The translations under genes and the position numbers were made by a program. From the NCBI GenBank assembly GCA_023014485.1, contig JAJOZX010002714.1, positions 1 to 64,000 of the forward strand: DNA of 64,000 nt. The letters run 5' to 3'. A model generated the notes under the pieces. It did no database searches, was not told the origin of the DNA, and saw only the letters and a list, made by a program, of their open reading frames with translations. The stretch is from Bathynomus jamesi (taxonomy: Eukaryota > Arthropoda > Malacostraca > Isopoda > Cirolanidae). This document shows, one piece after another, positions 44,699 to 54,945 of the stretch. How positions within the stretch are numbered: position 1 is the first letter of the stretch; every line of letters starts with the position of its first letter.

Positions 44699-45101
44699 TT
44701 GCGCTTGTTATAAAAACCACCAAAAAGTATCAAGCATGCACGTAAAAATTATACAAGATTTTATATTCATAAATTTTAAGCTTAGGCTCTACAATAAGGA
44801 CCACTAATTAATTTTTCTCCGCGGTCCGCGTATGAGTTTCGGAGTTAAGCATTTTTTTTTTTTTTTTGGACAAAATTTAACATAGGAGCCAAAATGTTTT
44901 CGTTTTATATCATTTTGTTTGGGTCAAATGAAAAGACGCATTTTTTACTTTTATATTCGAAAGGTTAGGTTAGATTAGGTGGCTAGGTTAGTTGAATAAT
45001 GAAGTAGATTTGTCGTGCCTAAAAAAAAGTTAGCGCAATCGAGAGGTATAACTTGGCTCATACAAAGCGACAGAAAACGAACATATTTTGGCGCATCAGT
45101 T

Positions 45102-45376
45102 AAATTGAGGCGTCCAAAGTAGGAGTGACGAAGCCGCCATGTTAAAAAATCCGTTTTCCGTATTACTATTTTCTTCTGGCCTTTGTCTGCATAGTGAATA
45201 ACACAACACTTACCGATACTTCGTCACTAAATTTCAGGGGCATTAGTGACGAAGTATCGGTAAGTGTGTATGTATTATTCACTGCATAGACAAAGGTCAA
45301 AAGAAAATAGTGATACAGTAAACAGATTTTCGAACATATGGCGGCTTCGTCACTCCTACTCCGGACGCCTCAATTT
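45102..45376. mobile_element. fold-back MITE, 275 bp
   Basis: AAATTGAGGCGTCC and inverse ends, arms of ~120 bp containing AGTGACGAAGTATCGGTAAG. Arms nearly identical, so recent or maintained by gene conversion. Confidence 0.65.
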
Positions 45377-45529
45377 CGGGACAAAACTTTTTTTTTTAAA
45401 ACTCTACATACTCTCTATGTCCGCTACACTTTTATTTTTCCCTCTGAGTATTTTCGTAATGTGGTTGACATTATTTTAACGAAATGAACTTGAAATCAAC
45501 ATTTTTAATCTCCTGAATGAAAGTTCAAT

Positions 45530-45625
45530 TTAACCCTTTACTGCCCAAATATTTTGTAGGGTTAAGTTATGAATGTGTATATTTGAAAGGTTAGAAATTT
45601 ATCCTTTTGGGCAGTAAAGGGTTAA
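45530..45625. mobile_element. TTAA-flanked MITE, 96 bp
   Basis: TTAACCCTTTACTGCCCAAA and exact inverse. The TTAA target plus CCC start is piggyBac-like. Confidence 0.6.
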
Positions 45626-45629
45626 ACTC

Positions 45630-46500
45630 AAACAAAAGAACAGGAAAATAAATTTTGGATTCTTCCAAAACGTCAAAGTTTGCCTACATTTTAAACTAAA
45701 TCCTATAATCAGAATATGAGTTTAATTCCCACTGATTCTGGACCCAGATCGCGGTCCGTCTATTGGTGACCTCTGCCCTACACTGTAAAATTTAAATAGT
45801 TTACAATACTAAAAATTAGTATATGCGACACATTTTACTACTCCATACAGCGAACTATGATCAAACGAGTCTAGCATTAAAATTCGTGGTGCAATTTAAG
45901 CCGTTCTTGCGCATGAGCTCTCTTAGACATTTCTTTATTTAATTCTTATATATGATTCGTTTCAAATGCTTAAATTCACGAGACAATTTCTGCAGTGTAG
46001 TGCAGTGCAATATTTTCAACCTCCTACATTTAATAGGATCAATCAGGAACAGGAAAGTCTGATACTCAAAATCCCAACCCAACCAAACCATCATTGGCTA
46101 CCTATATTACAAAACTTTCTGACAAGTAATCAATGTTATAAATTCAGCTAATAAATCATTGATCATCATCGTCAACCCCCAGTTAATACGGTCGTCTTAG
46201 GATACGATCAAAAAAAGGATTTCAGCATTATTTGATCCCTGAGAGTTTGGCGTTTTATTACGTACGTATTTAATTAAATCGTATTTGAATATAATTTTAG
46301 GTCTTGATAATGTGTATTAAAAATCAATCAGAATAAATTACTGTTAATATTCAACAGTAAGAATTAATATGACTCAGAGATGGCAAAAGAAGGGTTTTTT
46401 GCAAAATTTTATTACTGCTAGGTTTATATTTTAAAAAAAAATACTTTTTGAGAAGCATTTAAAAAAAACGGGTTCCTCAGGGGGAATTTTTTTTAACGTA
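45630..46500. other. no gene seen
   Basis: AT-rich with short frames that lack any recognisable motif. Confidence 0.45.
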
Positions 46501-46504
46501 ATTT

Positions 46505-46973
46505 TAGATCCCGGGTTCGATTCCGGGTGGTTACCTCATTTTTTCATTTGTTTCGTTCTCTCTCTCTCATCTTGCGCGGAATATCTCCTATACAAGCGTC
46601 GTTCTTTACGTTGATATATATATATATATTTTTTTTTTTTGTATTGGGGCGTTTACCGCCACTTCCCACTATATGGTAGCGGATATCATGGCGAGGCGGA
46701 GTACGAGAAAGAGAAACGGAGACGGAGAAAAGGCACTAGAAAAGGGAGAACAGCGGACTACGGGTGAGAAGTCACCTAAAGCTCAGATAGGATGCGAGAT
46801 TGGGAGAGGAAGAGGAAAAGACGGTCAAGCGAGAAGAGAGGGCTCTCAGCGAGCATAAGGCGTAAACGTTCGGGGAGGGGGAAATCAGAAAGGAACGGGA
46901 AGGCGCGACGACGTACTGACGACAGGGTGGGGCATTCCACAAGGATGTGAGAGACGGTGAGGGGCGACTGGCA

Positions 46974-46975
<2 letters not shown>
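46505..46975 (+). mobile_element. SINE 3' part joined to the dispersed module, copy 2
   Basis: Begins with a SINE B box (GGTTCGATTCCGGG) and tail, then (TA)n and a T-run, then the ~300-bp module GTATTGGGGCGTTTACCGCC to CCACAAGGATGTGAGA. Same order and same junction as the minus-strand copy at 17712-18100. A frame from 46673 lacks homology signals and is interrupted in the other copy. Confidence 0.55.
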
Positions 46976-46977
<2 letters not shown>

Positions 46978-47030
<53 letters not shown>

Positions 47031-47195
47031 CCTTACTTTTAAATTATTTTGTATAAATATTTTGTCCATTTTTTGTCTCCTTTTCTTTCTTTTAAGCCTT
47101 TGTCCCAATTTCTTTCTTGTAACAATGTTACTAACATACACGACTATTTGCACGTCTGTCATTAGGATTTCCAAACTTTTAAACAGTACACACAC

Positions 47196-47236
<41 letters not shown>
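46978..47236. repeat. two (TA)n tracts around an AT-rich spacer
   Basis: (TA)n at 46978-47026 and 47203-47236. Confidence 0.8.
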
Positions 47237-47244
<8 letters not shown>

Positions 47245-47808
47245 CAGGGTGTCCGAGAATTATCTGTACAATTTTTGGCTGTTATTAAAAGTCAACCATG
47301 AAGTTCCAGTGTTCTCTCATTTTACAGAGAATCTCATTAAGTTTTTTCTGATACCACGTTTTGACAAGTTTTTTAGAAATGTACGCGGGTGACAGACATT
47401 GATGATTTAAAAGCAAGAATCACAGCTGCTATTGAGCGAATTGATGTGGATATGCTGCAGCGTACATGTCAACATTTGGAGTATCGATTGGATGTTTTGC
47501 GAATCACTAATGGTGCACATATCGAATGTTTGTAACAACGTTACTTTAATAAAAGAAACTTTTGAAAATACAGATTCTAAATAATCTTGTTTAAGAATTT
47601 TACGTGTGTTATCAAGAATTTTATTAAAAGATGAAATTGTACAGATAATGTTCGGACACACTAGAATTTTTAAAAAAACTTGTCAAAACTTGGTATCAGA
47701 AAAAACAATGAGATTCTCTGTAAAATGGGACAACACTGGAATTTCTACACTTCATGGTTGACTTTTAATAACAGCCAAAAATTGTACAGATAATTCTCGG
47801 ACACCCTC
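47245..47808. mobile_element. mariner non-autonomous element, copy 2
   Basis: CAGGGTGTCCGAGAATTATC and inverse ends, TA-flanked. It is nearly identical to 27394-27966, including the same internal deletion and the same transposase C-terminal remnant. Both copies therefore descend from one already deleted parent, mobilised in trans. Confidence 0.8.
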
Positions 47809-47818
47809 TATATATATA

Positions 47819-48576
47819 CAGGGTGGGCCATAAGTTTCCATACATAGGAAAAATAAACATTTTTTTATGGACAACCATTTTTATTTATATAATATGCTCT
47901 ACATGGTTGCCATTGTTTTGAAAACACATTTCAATACGTGTTCCCCACTGTTGATGAACACGCATTAGCACAGTTGACGTTATGCTTGTAATGGCGTTGG
48001 TGATACGTTCCTTTAGATGATTTATGTCTCGTATCTTTTCCTGATACACCATGGCCTTCAAGTGCCCCCAAAGATAGAAATCAAGGGGGGTGAGATCTGG
48101 GGATCTGGGAGGCCACTCCACAGGACCACGCCGACCAATCCAAGCATTCGGAAACTGCTGCTGATCCAAATACCGACGCACGTGAAGACCATAATGAGGT
48201 GGAGCTCCATCTTGCTGGAAGTAAACTGGGAAGTTACCTTCCTCGTTTAGCAGGGATGGGAAAATCTCTTCTTGCAACATGTTAAGATACCTTTCGGCAT
48301 TAAGATTTCCACTGACAAAAATTGGTCCAATAATTCTGTCACCCCATATCCCGGCCCACACCATCACTTTACCGGCACCTTGCATCTTCGTCGGACTCAG
48401 CCAGTTAGGGTTAGCATTACTCCAATAACGTATGTTTTGCCGATTAACCTCTCCATTGACGTAAAAATTTGCTTCATCAGTAAACAAGATCTTACAAACG
48501 CATATTCTTAGGGTATCTGAAACATAAAAACAAACGTTTAAATTTTCCTATGTATGGAAACTTACGGCCCACCCTG
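47819..48576 (-). mobile_element. Tc1/mariner element, N-terminally deleted
   Basis: CAGGGTGGGCCATAAGTTTC and inverse ends; TA on the left, beginning ~10 bp after the previous mariner. It contains only the catalytic part of the transposase. Confidence 0.8.
47885..48487 (-). CDS. Tc1/mariner transposase catalytic domain (open, truncated)
   Basis: 200 residues in one open frame. The first aspartate is in M-F-T-D-E-A-N-F (residue 4), and K-V-M-V-W-A-G follows. The second aspartate is in [10 protein letters not shown] (residue 93). The last catalytic region [14 protein letters not shown] puts aspartates at residues 131 and 136. The [10 protein letters not shown] preceding it is typical of one arthropod-rich mariner group. 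This is the RNase H-like cut-and-paste core. The helix-turn-helix half is missing, and the annotated Met is just the first one available, not a native start. It cannot bind its ends on its own. The frame is undamaged, so the deletion is fairly recent or the family is young. Confidence 0.75.
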   Translation of the reverse strand: MFTDEANFYVNGEVNRQNIRYWSNANPNWLSPTKMQGAGKVMVWAGIWGDRIIGPIFVSGNLNAERYLNMLQEEIFPSLLNEEGNFPVYFQQDGAPPHYGLHVRRYLDQQQFPNAWIGRRGPVEWPPRSPDLTPLDFYLWGHLKAMVYQEKIRDINHLKERITNAITSITSTVLMRVHQQWGTRIEMCFQNNGNHVEHII

Positions 48577-48579
48577 TGT

Positions 48580-49719
48580 GTATATATATATATATCCAAG
48601 TCAAGTCTAATTGTTCAATTTGTGGAAACGCTTGTTAGTTGAAATACGAAACTAAAAGATAACAAAAATAAAACTATTAAAGATAAGAGATTCCTGAGAT
48701 TACACGCTCCAAAACCTTATCGATGAATCCTGTTTCTCTCTCAGAATTAAATTACATTAAAAGGTTATTCACGTAATTATATAATGACGGCTGCGCGCGC
48801 GCGCACAGACGCACACCAGCGGTACCAATTTCTTTATATCCATACATCTTAAAAATTAATTAACGAAACTTAATTGAACCAAACCAAACTTTAGTACCAT
48901 CAAACTGAGGTCGTGAAAATAGTTTCGGACGTAAATGAACCACCGCGACACTGCTATTGTCGCGACGGGCTGTGTATCCTCGATTGTCGCGATTCCATAC
49001 ACACACACACACACACACACAGATAATAGAAACAAAACGCACAATCCCTTTGAGGCCGCCCTCAACAGTGTAATTCCGTACCTAAAGAAAACATTTTGTT
49101 TCCCGTTTACGTACGACACAAATCCTCTTCTGAATTATTATTATTATTATTATTATTACAAAGAGAGCGAAGACGATGACGAAGAAGAAACGGGCACCTC
49201 TCGCGGGTCGGGAGGTCAGCTCGAATTAAGGTCAACCGAAGAGGAGGAGGAGGAGGAAACAAGTAATAAGGGAGTGCCGGAATCGGGAAATCGCATGCGT
49301 TTAATCAACATCTTCCCCGGAACGTTGTCTTAATATCTTAATTCATAAAAGCAAATTTGGGTCCAAGTTCAGCCGTTGCCAGAAACGGAAGTGTGCGCGC
49401 GCGCGCGCGCACGTACACGCACACACACACACACACACACACGCACACATACAATGAATGTGGTAATCTACAGCCCAAACCTTCTTAACTTTTTTCTACG
49501 TGAAGCATCAAGCTCTACCTGGCTTGCAAATTACGTCAAAAAGGAATAAAAAAGGGAAAACTACAGTTGTAACGAGGACGCCTTGAAAAAAAAAAAGCCA
49601 TTTCTACAACGAGTGAACACAGTTTTACTTCTTCCCAAACATTTCAACCCGTTCTATAATGGAACACTCCTTCCAAATAGGTTAACATTCCGGAAAAGCC
49701 CAAAGGAAAATGTCAAAAT

Positions 49720-49764
<45 letters not shown>

Positions 49765-50485
49765 TGATCCAGAGTAGTAATACAAAAAGTATACCGTTTT
49801 CCCTCCCCAACACACAATTTCTTAATGTGGAAGAAAAGTAGGAATTAAAAAAGAACGTCGCTGAAATGGTAATGTTATCTACTTTCGTGGAACAAAACCA
49901 ACAAACACATTAAACTTGATATAAAAAAAATCCAGTTCTTAAAAGGTTTTTAAGTTTTCATTTCGATATTTCGCAAAGCAAGAATGAGGCGATGAAAAAC
50001 CCGACAGATGGGTATTTGGTTTCTCGTGCAAAACTTAGAAACTTTTCTCGGAATCGGTGTATTACGGGGGCTTTAACCAGCGTACAATGGGGATTACACC
50101 CCGTCTTAAAACGAGCGTAAAAGTTTGGGGATGGCGGCTCCAAACTGCAATTAACCTCGACATTTCCTCGAAGAACTTTCATACAAACTGCGTTCCATCG
50201 TCATAAATTAAAACTTTTTAACGTCATAATGAAGAAGGTCGTCAAGAGAGATACACCGACCTTCGCGTAAAGGTAGGTTCAACGACCTAACAAGTACATT
50301 ACACGCATTAATGTAATTAAGTTTTTGGAACAGACAATACACAACCCGATCCTAAACTTGCACTTTATGGAAAAAAAAAAAAAATTGTTTGCAACGAATG
50401 TCCTTAATCATTTAGTTTTCAAAAAATAATCTTGCAAAGCGACTCCAAATTACAAAAGCTTTTGAGATGTGCTGTAATTACAGTA
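48580..50485. other. gene-poor, microsatellite-rich
   Basis: 48785-48935 is a partial copy of repeat family D. (CA)n at 49000-49020 and 49425-49443, (TTA)n near 49135-49155, (GT)n at 49724-49760. No frame with protein features. Confidence 0.5.
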
Positions 50486-50487
50486 AT

Positions 50488-50553
<66 letters not shown>
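50488..50553. repeat. (TA)n microsatellite
   Basis: About 66 bp of TA. Confidence 0.85.
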
Positions 50554-50557
<4 letters not shown>

Positions 50558-50613
50558 TTACTTTTATTTTTGGTCAATGAACAAAAATTATTATGCCCAA
50601 AATCTAATTCTTT

Positions 50614-50714
50614 TTAACCCTTTAGCGGCCAGTGGCACTTTACTAAGTTTGTTCTGGCCAACGTCAGACGATTTTAGTCGGTTTCAGAAAAGACGTCCGC
50701 TCGATAAAGGTTAA
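50614..50714. mobile_element. TTAA-flanked MITE-like segment, 101 bp
   Basis: Starts TTAACCCTTTAGCGGCC and ends GATAAAGGTTAA. The arms are shorter and less exact than at 45530-45625. Confidence 0.4.
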
Positions 50715-50744
50715 TTAGTGACCATTACTAACACGTACACGTGT

Positions 50745-51085
50745 GCACACACACACAATGCGCACATCTCCGTATAAGGGACGCACAGACTTTTTTTTTA
50801 ATCCATACATCTTAAAAGCTAATTAACCAACTTAATTTAATCTAGCCTAACCTTAGTGTCATCGAACCGCGACGGGCGTTATAAGTGTTTCAGACGCAAT
50901 TGCGGTCTCGAGAGGTGGTTTCTGTTATCATTAAATAGTGATGCACTTGCTGATCTAACCTAAGGAAATCTTAATTAACCTAACGACTAACGAGGACTCT
51001 CATATCTTTTTACCGACAACAAAAATTATTTCTAGATATTTTAATATAATTTTTTAAGTTTCCGAGGTACCAAAAGAGTTACCTA
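50745..51085. repeat. dispersed repeat family D, copy 2
   Basis: Homologous to 42590-42950 over most of its length with moderate divergence; see that entry. Confidence 0.5.
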
Positions 51086-51089
51086 AAAA

Positions 51090-51660
51090 AAATAAAAATA
51101 CCTCACTACACGTAAGTTATCACGCTCTACCTCGCTTATACCCAGTTGCATACGCACGCGCAAACACACGCTGTCGAATAAGGTTTCAACTGAGTACCGA
51201 GTGCAAAAAACGAAACGGGGAAATGGAAACGGCGAAAAGGATGGTAAACCGCAATCCAACCGTAATTGAGTAGTCGTTTCTTCGAATGGCCTCAGAAAAA
51301 ATAAGCCCCTCAACAAGTTCAAACATTGTCAAATTGGGACGTTGGTCAACTCCCCATCCATCTTCATTTTAGAGGGAACGGGGTGGGGAGACCCCTATCC
51401 GAAAAGAGGCGAACGAAGACCCCATCCCTTTGAGGAACCGGGTCTCTTTCTCGTATAGAGAAAGTACTCATACGTACTACATCTTCCACGGAGTCTCTCC
51501 AACATTTCGCCCTTACACGAGAACGCCGTTCTGTTCCTCAATTATGACAAATGACAATCGCACAGTTCTACTTACGTCTAATGAAAATGCATCACTCAAT
51601 AATCGCCCCTAAATACTACAAAAACTATCATGGTTATTTGTTCGCCCTATTTCCACAGAC
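51090..51660. other. no gene seen
   Basis: No frame or repeat stands out. (GT)n begins at 51665. Confidence 0.45.
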
Positions 51661-51664
51661 TAAA

Positions 51665-51708
<44 letters not shown>

Positions 51709-51856
51709 TATAATATAATGGTCATATTATATTATAATATATATTATAATATATATTATAATAATAATATATAATAATATATATAATAATATAATTATAA
51801 TTATAGTGGTCAGGGGACCATTCTGAGTTCATTCCCATATATATATATATATATAT
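51665..51856. repeat. (GT)n then irregular (TAATA)/(TA)n
   Basis: About 42 bp GT, followed by ~90 bp of ATATTATA-type variants and a TA tract. Confidence 0.8.
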
Positions 51857-51860
51857 TGTA

Positions 51861-52144
51861 TGTTAAACACAGACCGTGCATGGAACAAGGAACTCTTCTG
51901 GGAAAATTAAATCCACTATAGTCCGAATAAGTAATGGTAAATGACAAATACCATAGTTTTTTCTTTTCATGATTTTAGCCCGACGTGGGCAACGGGTCTC
52001 TCGCAAAGAGAGAGCCCACGTCGGGCTAAAATCATGAAAAAGAAAAAACTATGGTATTTGTCATTTACCATTACTTATTCGGACTATAGTGGATTTAATT
52101 TTCCCAGAAGAGTTCCTTGTTCCATGCACGGTCTGTGTTTAACA
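51861..52144. mobile_element. long-TIR fold-back element, copy 3 (collapsed)
   Basis: Almost perfect palindrome of ~130-bp arms with a short centre (CAACGGGTCTCTCGC). Arms match copies 1 and 2, but the interior is deleted. ACCATTCTGAGTT flanks it inverted on both sides beyond the TA tracts, so the full unit extends to about 51815-52180. Confidence 0.7.
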
Positions 52145-52189
52145 TATAATGTTCTCAGGGAACCATTCTGAGTTTGTATATATATATGT

Positions 52190-52750
52190 ATATATATTTA
52201 TTTTGTGTGTGTGTGTGTGTGTGTGTACCAATGCGGCGACTTCCATTTACGGCGCATTAGTCTCGAAGGATCATCGGCAGATAAACGAATCTCGCTAATA
52301 AATACATCTTTTTAGCTCTCCTTTTATGAGGAACGCATTACTACTTCGTCAATCCACTTGTATCGTTCGAATGTGGTCCTGATCGAGTGATGAGGTTCTC
52401 TCTCTCTCTCGCACCCTTAACAACACTTCCACTCCGCCATGATTCCTTTAACGATAATTAATTCACCCGAACAATAAAAACGAGGCACCTGCATTAAAAC
52501 GTCCGCGAAGAATGACATCATATAAGGGGAGAGGAGAGAGCGAGTGTATCGAGGGTGGGGGTGAGTTCTTTTTAAAAGACAACTTCATCATCCCCCCGAC
52601 TTAAAACCCACTTCCCCCAAACCCCACTCAAAATGCATTCGGTGAACGATGTGGGATTTATTTCGAAGGGGATGAGAGAGAGAGAGAGAGAAAAAAATAA
52701 ACTTCCGAATGTATGTATAGTCACGTCACATCTGAACGTGCTACGTTCAT
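52190..52750. other. no gene seen
   Basis: (GT)n at 52203-52226; otherwise unique-looking sequence without coding signals. Confidence 0.45.
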
Positions 52751-53164
52751 TACACTGGTCAACAAAGATTTTTCATCAGAGTAAAATTTGTGGTGGCTGG
52801 ATAGCATTTTTCACGCTGATTCCAAAACTGCATTCAGATTTTTTCTATCACGTATAGTTTTCAAGATGAAGGCATATATATAACTACACAGATTTAACCA
52901 TTTTAAATAGGCAAAATACTAATATTTCAACATTTGATTGTGTTTATTTTATTGTGTTTTTTTAGTTTATTAATCTTATTTATTTCAATTATCTTAATTA
53001 TACATCTTATGTATTTCAGGTGTGAGCTTTTACGTCTAGCAGCATTGTGATTCAGGCAACAACGCAGTGCTTTGTGTGTCAAAAGATCAGTCCAGTCCAA
53101 GAACTTGTTGTGTCAAGTTGGTGTACATTTTTTTTGAATTTATAGTTTGCTCAGGTCAGTCAAC

Positions 53165-54547
53165 ATGCCTCGACAATGTAAGAATGACCCCGACAAGTTC
53201 TGTTTCGTATGCGGCCAGTTCACAACTAAAACACAGCGACGAAGTATTACAACCGACATTAAGAAAATATACAAGCTATACTTTGGTTGCCATCTAGGTG
53301 ACCAAGATAAACCACGGGCGCCACATCAAATCTGTTCTGGCTATTCAAATGGATTACGTGATTGGCTTAACAAAAAGAAAGCTTCAATGCCATTTGCCAT
53401 ACCCATGATATGGAGGGAGCCGAGAGATCATCATGAAGACTGTTATTTTTGTAGTGTGAACTTAATGGGGTTTTCTGCCAAGAACAAACACCAGATTGTA
53501 TATCCAAACTTGGATTCAGCACGTAGACCAGTAAAACATGATGAAACATTGCCCATTCCAATTCTCCCAAGTGATAGGCTAGATTCTATCATAGATGACA
53601 TGGAAAGTGATGAAGGTGCAACTGGCGTTTCCGGACCATCTACAGAACCAGAGTACACTTTTGAAGGTAGACATTTAGAGCCTAAAAAGTTAACCCAAGG
53701 ACAGTTGAATGATCTTGTTAGAGACTTATCGCTGTCTAAAGAGAAATCAGAGCTTCTCGCCTCAAGACTAAAGGAGAACAATTTACTTGAGAACAATGTT
53801 CGTATTAGTTACTACCGAAAGCGGAATTTTGAATTAACAGCATTCTTTTCAGTAGACGGTCCTCTCTGTTATTGCCATGACATCAATGGACTATTTACAG
53901 CCATATCTCAGACATGTGTGGCATCTGAGTGGCGCCTCTTTATTGATTCGTCGCAGAGAAGCCTGAAAGCAGTTCTTTTGCATGATGGTAATATAATGCC
54001 ATCCATCCATCTAAAAGAGACATATAACAATATGGATATACTACTTAAGGCAATCAAATACGACAGTCATCAATGGAATGTTTGTGGAGATCTAAAAGTT
54101 ATAGGAATGCTTATGGGTATGCAGTCAGGATTCACAAAATTTTGTTGTTTCCTTTGCCTGTGGGACAGTCGCGCCACTATAGAACATTACACCAAAAGTG
54201 ACTGGCCACTTAGGTATACATATGTCCCAGGGATAAGCAATGTCCAGTCTGTCCCTTTAGTAGATCCCCAAAAGATCTATCTGCCACCTCTTCACATTAA
54301 ACTTGGTTTAATGAAGAATTTTGTTAAAGCAATGGGTAAAGTCAATTCTGAAGGGTTCCAATACCTTTCAAGGAAATTTCCGAAGGTTACTGCAGCAAAA
54401 TTGAAGGAAGGAATTTTTGTTGGGCCACAAATAAGGGAGGTTTTGAATGACACTGAATTTGAAAAAGTCCTAAGTCCGCTGGAATTGAAGGCTTGGCTGG
54501 CGTTCAAATGGATATGTGAAAACTTTCTTGGAAGCAACAAGTCACCT
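53165..54547 (+). pseudogene. CACTA-like transposase, first 461 residues
   Basis: The open frame from ATG 53165 was chosen because MPRQC is followed at once by a zinc-finger-like C-F-V-C, and a 3' splice-site-like TATTTCAG lies 5' of it (53019). Features: C-Y-F-C at about residue 96; L-F-I-D-S-S-Q with D261 (probable first catalytic Asp); V-C-G-D-L-K with D309 (probable second). Then comes F-C-C-F-L-C (C328/C331), the C(2)C signature known from CMC and Transib transposases, and P-P-L-H-I-K-L-G. It is cut after residue 461 by the inserted element, whose first bases supply a stop (54548-54550). The remainder is at 57924-58208 in the same frame. I infer a DNA transposase; a domesticated host gene is less likely because transposon ends surround it. 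Confidence 0.65.
54539..54547. other. target duplication of copy C, left
   Basis: AAGTCACCT, matched by AAATCACCT at 57915-57923 (one mismatch). The length is 8 or 9 bp depending on whether the outermost A/T is counted in the element. Confidence 0.8.
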
Positions 54548-54832
54548 TAGGCCTGTTCAAAAATCAACTTTTTCTTATTTTCATAGGTTTCTGTATATTT
54601 TCCCATGCTTTTTGACCTGAAAAAGCCGAAAATCACAACTATTTTGACCTAGGATGTTGGGAAGCATTGCCGCATGGAGCTTTAAATTTTCTGCCTTGAA
54701 ATCGGCCAAAGCGCCAATTCCGGGGTCCCTTGAATTATGTTTTGCACTTTAACTTTTGATCTAAACGAGATAGAGCAACAAATTAGGTATCAAATGAAAG
54801 AGCATAAAATTAATAAATAATAATAATAATAA

Positions 54833-54871
<39 letters not shown>

Positions 54872-54945
54872 TATCTATCATTTTTCAGGAAACAACAGAA
54901 ACTCAATCAGAATCTAGAAAACCATCTACAAGTTACAACTTCACA

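Noticed and set aside
46673..46858. Small basic protein starting at 46673.
   Set aside because: The homologous module at 17712-18005 has indels that break the frame, so conservation is at DNA level, not protein level.
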